This document shows, piece by piece, positions 3,882 to 5,634 of a stretch of 5,634 nt of DNA (position 1 is its first letter; each line of letters opens with the position of its first letter). Origin of the DNA: Nitrososphaerales archaeon TH5896. GTDB taxonomy: Archaea > Thermoproteota > Nitrososphaeria > Nitrososphaerales > Nitrososphaeraceae. A program made the position numbers and the translations under genes. Under the pieces are notes generated by a model that was not told where the DNA came from, did no database searches, and saw only the letters and a program-made list of their open reading frames with translations. Location: NCBI GenBank assembly GCA_014523625.1, contig JAATVP010000262.1, positions 1 to 5,634 on the forward strand, read 5' to 3'.

Positions 3882-5634
3882 ATTCATGAATTCAATCAGT
3901 GTAGATTGTTCCTTCTTTTGCTCTCGAAAGATCAATTTCAATTCGGTTGATAGAGATTCTACTCTATTACGCAGGTAATCATTAATCTTGAATTCTCTAC
4001 ACATATAATGCGCAATATTAAGATATTTCTCAACAGAACCTCTTGTTACTGTTTGTAATAATTCATTTTCGCATTTAAGGCAATTACCACGTAATGGAAT
4101 TCTACGATATTTTTCTGCACATTTACTACATCTAAATGTCTGGGAGGAATAGGCTCTCATGTTACCCATTATATCAGGTAGGATATGTGTAGTTAGTACC
4201 ATTGATACTACTTCATCTTCATCGACTGCATTAATTAATCTTGCAGTAGATATTTGCATCTGCAACTTTTCATCCATAGTACTTAATCTAGAATATGCAC
4301 TATGTTGAACATTTGTTGTTAATGATTCAGTAAAATGTGTAAACATATAGTTGAAAAATTGATCCTCTTTTCCAATCCTATTCTTTACGATCTCTATTTT
4401 GGAAGTAATATCTGCTGCTTTAGCTCTATTCCACGTGGCCTCGTAGAATTCTAGAGGATAGATAGAGGATATATCCACGTTGTGTGCTTGTCGCTGCACT
4501 TCATATGGTAATACAGTAGGCTGAATCAACAATGGAGCATCCATAAGTCCGCCAATTTTATCAGGCAAAAAATCAAAAGAAAAATTTAGAAACGCATCAA
4601 GCAGAAGCATTATGGAGTCAGCATCACCATCGCAATCTCTTCGCTTTGCTGAATGCCATATAGGAGATGCTAGGCATACTTGAGATTTTGTGAATCCGAT
4701 AATTCTACCTATAATACCAACTGATGTGTGCGGAGCAAGACCAACAATCAAATGACCTATCAAATCTTCAATAGTAGAAATGCCATAGTAAGGTTCTAGA
4801 TGATACACTTTTACTAATTCCTCATCTACGAATTTGGCTACATTAACTAAATGTTCTGCGCAATCCAGAGGTAGAACTATATCTTGCAGCAATAGTTCTA
4901 TGAGCTGATCGGATGAAGTTAGATCTCTGTCAATATAATCCTTATTATATCCTAATTTCTTAATTTTTTCAATATTGGTCATTATCCAAACTGGTTTAAA
5001 ATGTGTGAGTGGTTCATTGGTTGCATCGAATCTTATCGTTCCATCTTTAAAGGCATACAACTTGTGTTTTTGTCGCAGCAGTCCCTTCTCTAATAATTCT
5101 GCCGATTTATTTTTGCTCATTAGAGCCTTGACTCCTTTAAAAGGTTCTGCAGCCTTTAAACCGAGTTTATGTTGAGCTTGCTCAATTACTTTACTTAAAG
5201 GAAAACTAACAGGTGAATAGGGTTTGCCTTCCCTGCCGCATCTACTGCAACGATTATTCTTACCATTATACAAGATCTCTTCTCTACATACTATACATAA
5301 ATTACGAATAGGGGTAGACGATCCGCATTTAGTACATTTTGTTCCTAATGAAGGAAATTTACAACTATTACAAAATCTATTTGCGATTTCTGTAAAAAAG
5401 GATGATTTGATCTTTGAAGCCTTTAGAATATCTCTAGTAGAGCCACCTTTTGAACCTATAGGAAATAATACATGAACTGGAGGTTTCATTTTACGTTCTG
5501 CAGCCTTTTCAGGGCGGCCGACCCTTACTGCAATTGAAGAAGCAAATTTTGGCATCAATCGAATTCCAGAAATATATGAGACAAATTCTATTGTATTCAA
5601 TGATTTGATATTATCATTAGCACAGAACTGTAAA
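3876..5634 (-). CDS. polC: DNA polymerase II (PolD) large subunit DP2, C-terminal 585 aa (partial)
   Basis: This is the catalytic subunit of the archaeal family D replicative polymerase, which pairs with the DP1 exonuclease subunit. The frame stays open past the right edge, so the N-terminal half, normally about 500-600 residues, is missing. Counting from the edge: RVGRPEKA (37-44), HVLFPIG (54-60), GGSTRDI (63-69), zinc clusters C88/C91/C100/C103 and C113/C116/C129/C132, EKGLLR (182-187), KDGTIRFDAT (196-205), IGHLIVGLAPHTS (292-304), the catalytic double-psi barrel motif AKRRDCDGDADS (329-340), GGLMDAPL (361-368), YPLEFYEAT (392-400), and a C-terminal zinc module C502/C505/C518/C521 followed by GSVEKYL. 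The tail ends in QSTLIEFM (576-583), a PCNA-binding-like box. No intein interrupts the active-site motif, a site where some archaeal DP2 genes carry one. A TTG at 5600 is internal and not the start. Confidence 0.98.
   Translation of the reverse strand, partial: LQFCANDNIKSLNTIEFVSYISGIRLMPKFASSIAVRVGRPEKAAERKMKPPVHVLFPIGSKGGSTRDILKASKIKSSFFTEIANRFCNSCKFPSLGTKCTKCGSSTPIRNLCIVCREEILYNGKNNRCSRCGREGKPYSPVSFPLSKVIEQAQHKLGLKAAEPFKGVKALMSKNKSAELLEKGLLRQKHKLYAFKDGTIRFDATNEPLTHFKPVWIMTNIEKIKKLGYNKDYIDRDLTSSDQLIELLLQDIVLPLDCAEHLVNVAKFVDEELVKVYHLEPYYGISTIEDLIGHLIVGLAPHTSVGIIGRIIGFTKSQVCLASPIWHSAKRRDCDGDADSIMLLLDAFLNFSFDFLPDKIGGLMDAPLLIQPTVLPYEVQRQAHNVDISSIYPLEFYEATWNRAKAADITSKIEIVKNRIGKEDQFFNYMFTHFTESLTTNVQHSAYSRLSTMDEKLQMQISTARLINAVDEDEVVSMVLTTHILPDIMGNMRAYSSQTFRCSKCAEKYRRIPLRGNCLKCENELLQTVTRGSVEKYLNIAHYMCREFKINDYLRNRVESLSTELKLIFREQKKEQSTLIEFMNK
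3885..3908 (-). other. PIP-box-like motif at the PolD C-terminus
   Basis: The last residues before the terminal NK are QSTLIEFM, matching the PCNA-interacting pattern Q-x-x-(L/I/M)-x-x-(F)-(F/aromatic), with methionine at the final aromatic position. DP2 of Pyrococcus also ends in a PIP-like motif, so position and pattern agree. Lysines just before it (KKE) fit a flexible tail that tethers the polymerase to the sliding clamp. Confidence 0.55.

Noticed and set aside
4975..5475. Two plus-strand frames (4975-5175 and 5224-5475) opposite the PolD gene
   Set aside because: Both are antisense to conserved DP2 segments, including its zinc clusters, and have no support of their own.
5598..5600. TTG at 5600 as the start of the PolD protein
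   Set aside because: The frame continues without a stop to the window edge, and the residues around it are in the middle of the normal DP2 chain, so the gene is simply truncated by the window.

Overview
The window looks like a piece of an AT-rich archaeal chromosome, most likely from Thaumarchaeota (Nitrososphaeria, the ammonia-oxidising archaea). Three things point there: the large subunit of the archaea-specific replicative polymerase D, an archaeal-type serine hydroxymethyltransferase, and two small proteins of types I associate with this lineage (a single winged-helix protein and a 47-residue four-cysteine zinc-ribbon protein). Candidate TATA boxes lie about 20-35 bases upstream of several starts, and no clear Shine-Dalgarno sequence is seen, which suits leaderless or near-leaderless archaeal transcripts. 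The genus is not determinable from this sequence. The many gene-poor, AT-rich spacers would suit a large-genome soil lineage, but that is inference.

Layout from left to right. Positions 1-395 (minus) hold the N-terminal part of a single-pass membrane protein that runs off the left edge. Positions 396-892 are a long divergent spacer. Positions 893-1222 (plus) encode a winged-helix DNA-binding protein. Positions 1223-1537 have no confident gene and end in a 13-base tandem repeat. Positions 1538-1681 (minus) encode the small zinc-ribbon protein. Positions 1682-2514 are an 833-base spacer with a possible transposase remnant and a possible 33-residue minus-strand ORF. Positions 2515-3840 (plus) are glyA, complete. 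Positions 3876-5634 (minus) are the C-terminal half of the PolD large subunit, running off the right edge. glyA and the polymerase gene converge, and a perfect 10-bp hairpin between them overlaps the polymerase stop codon.

The genes do not form an operon: every pair of confident neighbours is either divergent or convergent, so each gene is probably its own transcription unit. The two large genes are housekeeping functions (one-carbon and glycine metabolism, and DNA replication). I see no defence system, CRISPR array, intact mobile element, rRNA or tRNA. The points most worth a second look are two genes that are easily missed (the zinc-ribbon protein and the edge-truncated GTG-start membrane protein), the hairpin at the convergent 3' ends, the DCDGDAD form of the PolD active-site motif, and the eroded-looking spacer before glyA. 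I found no convincing new multi-gene system.
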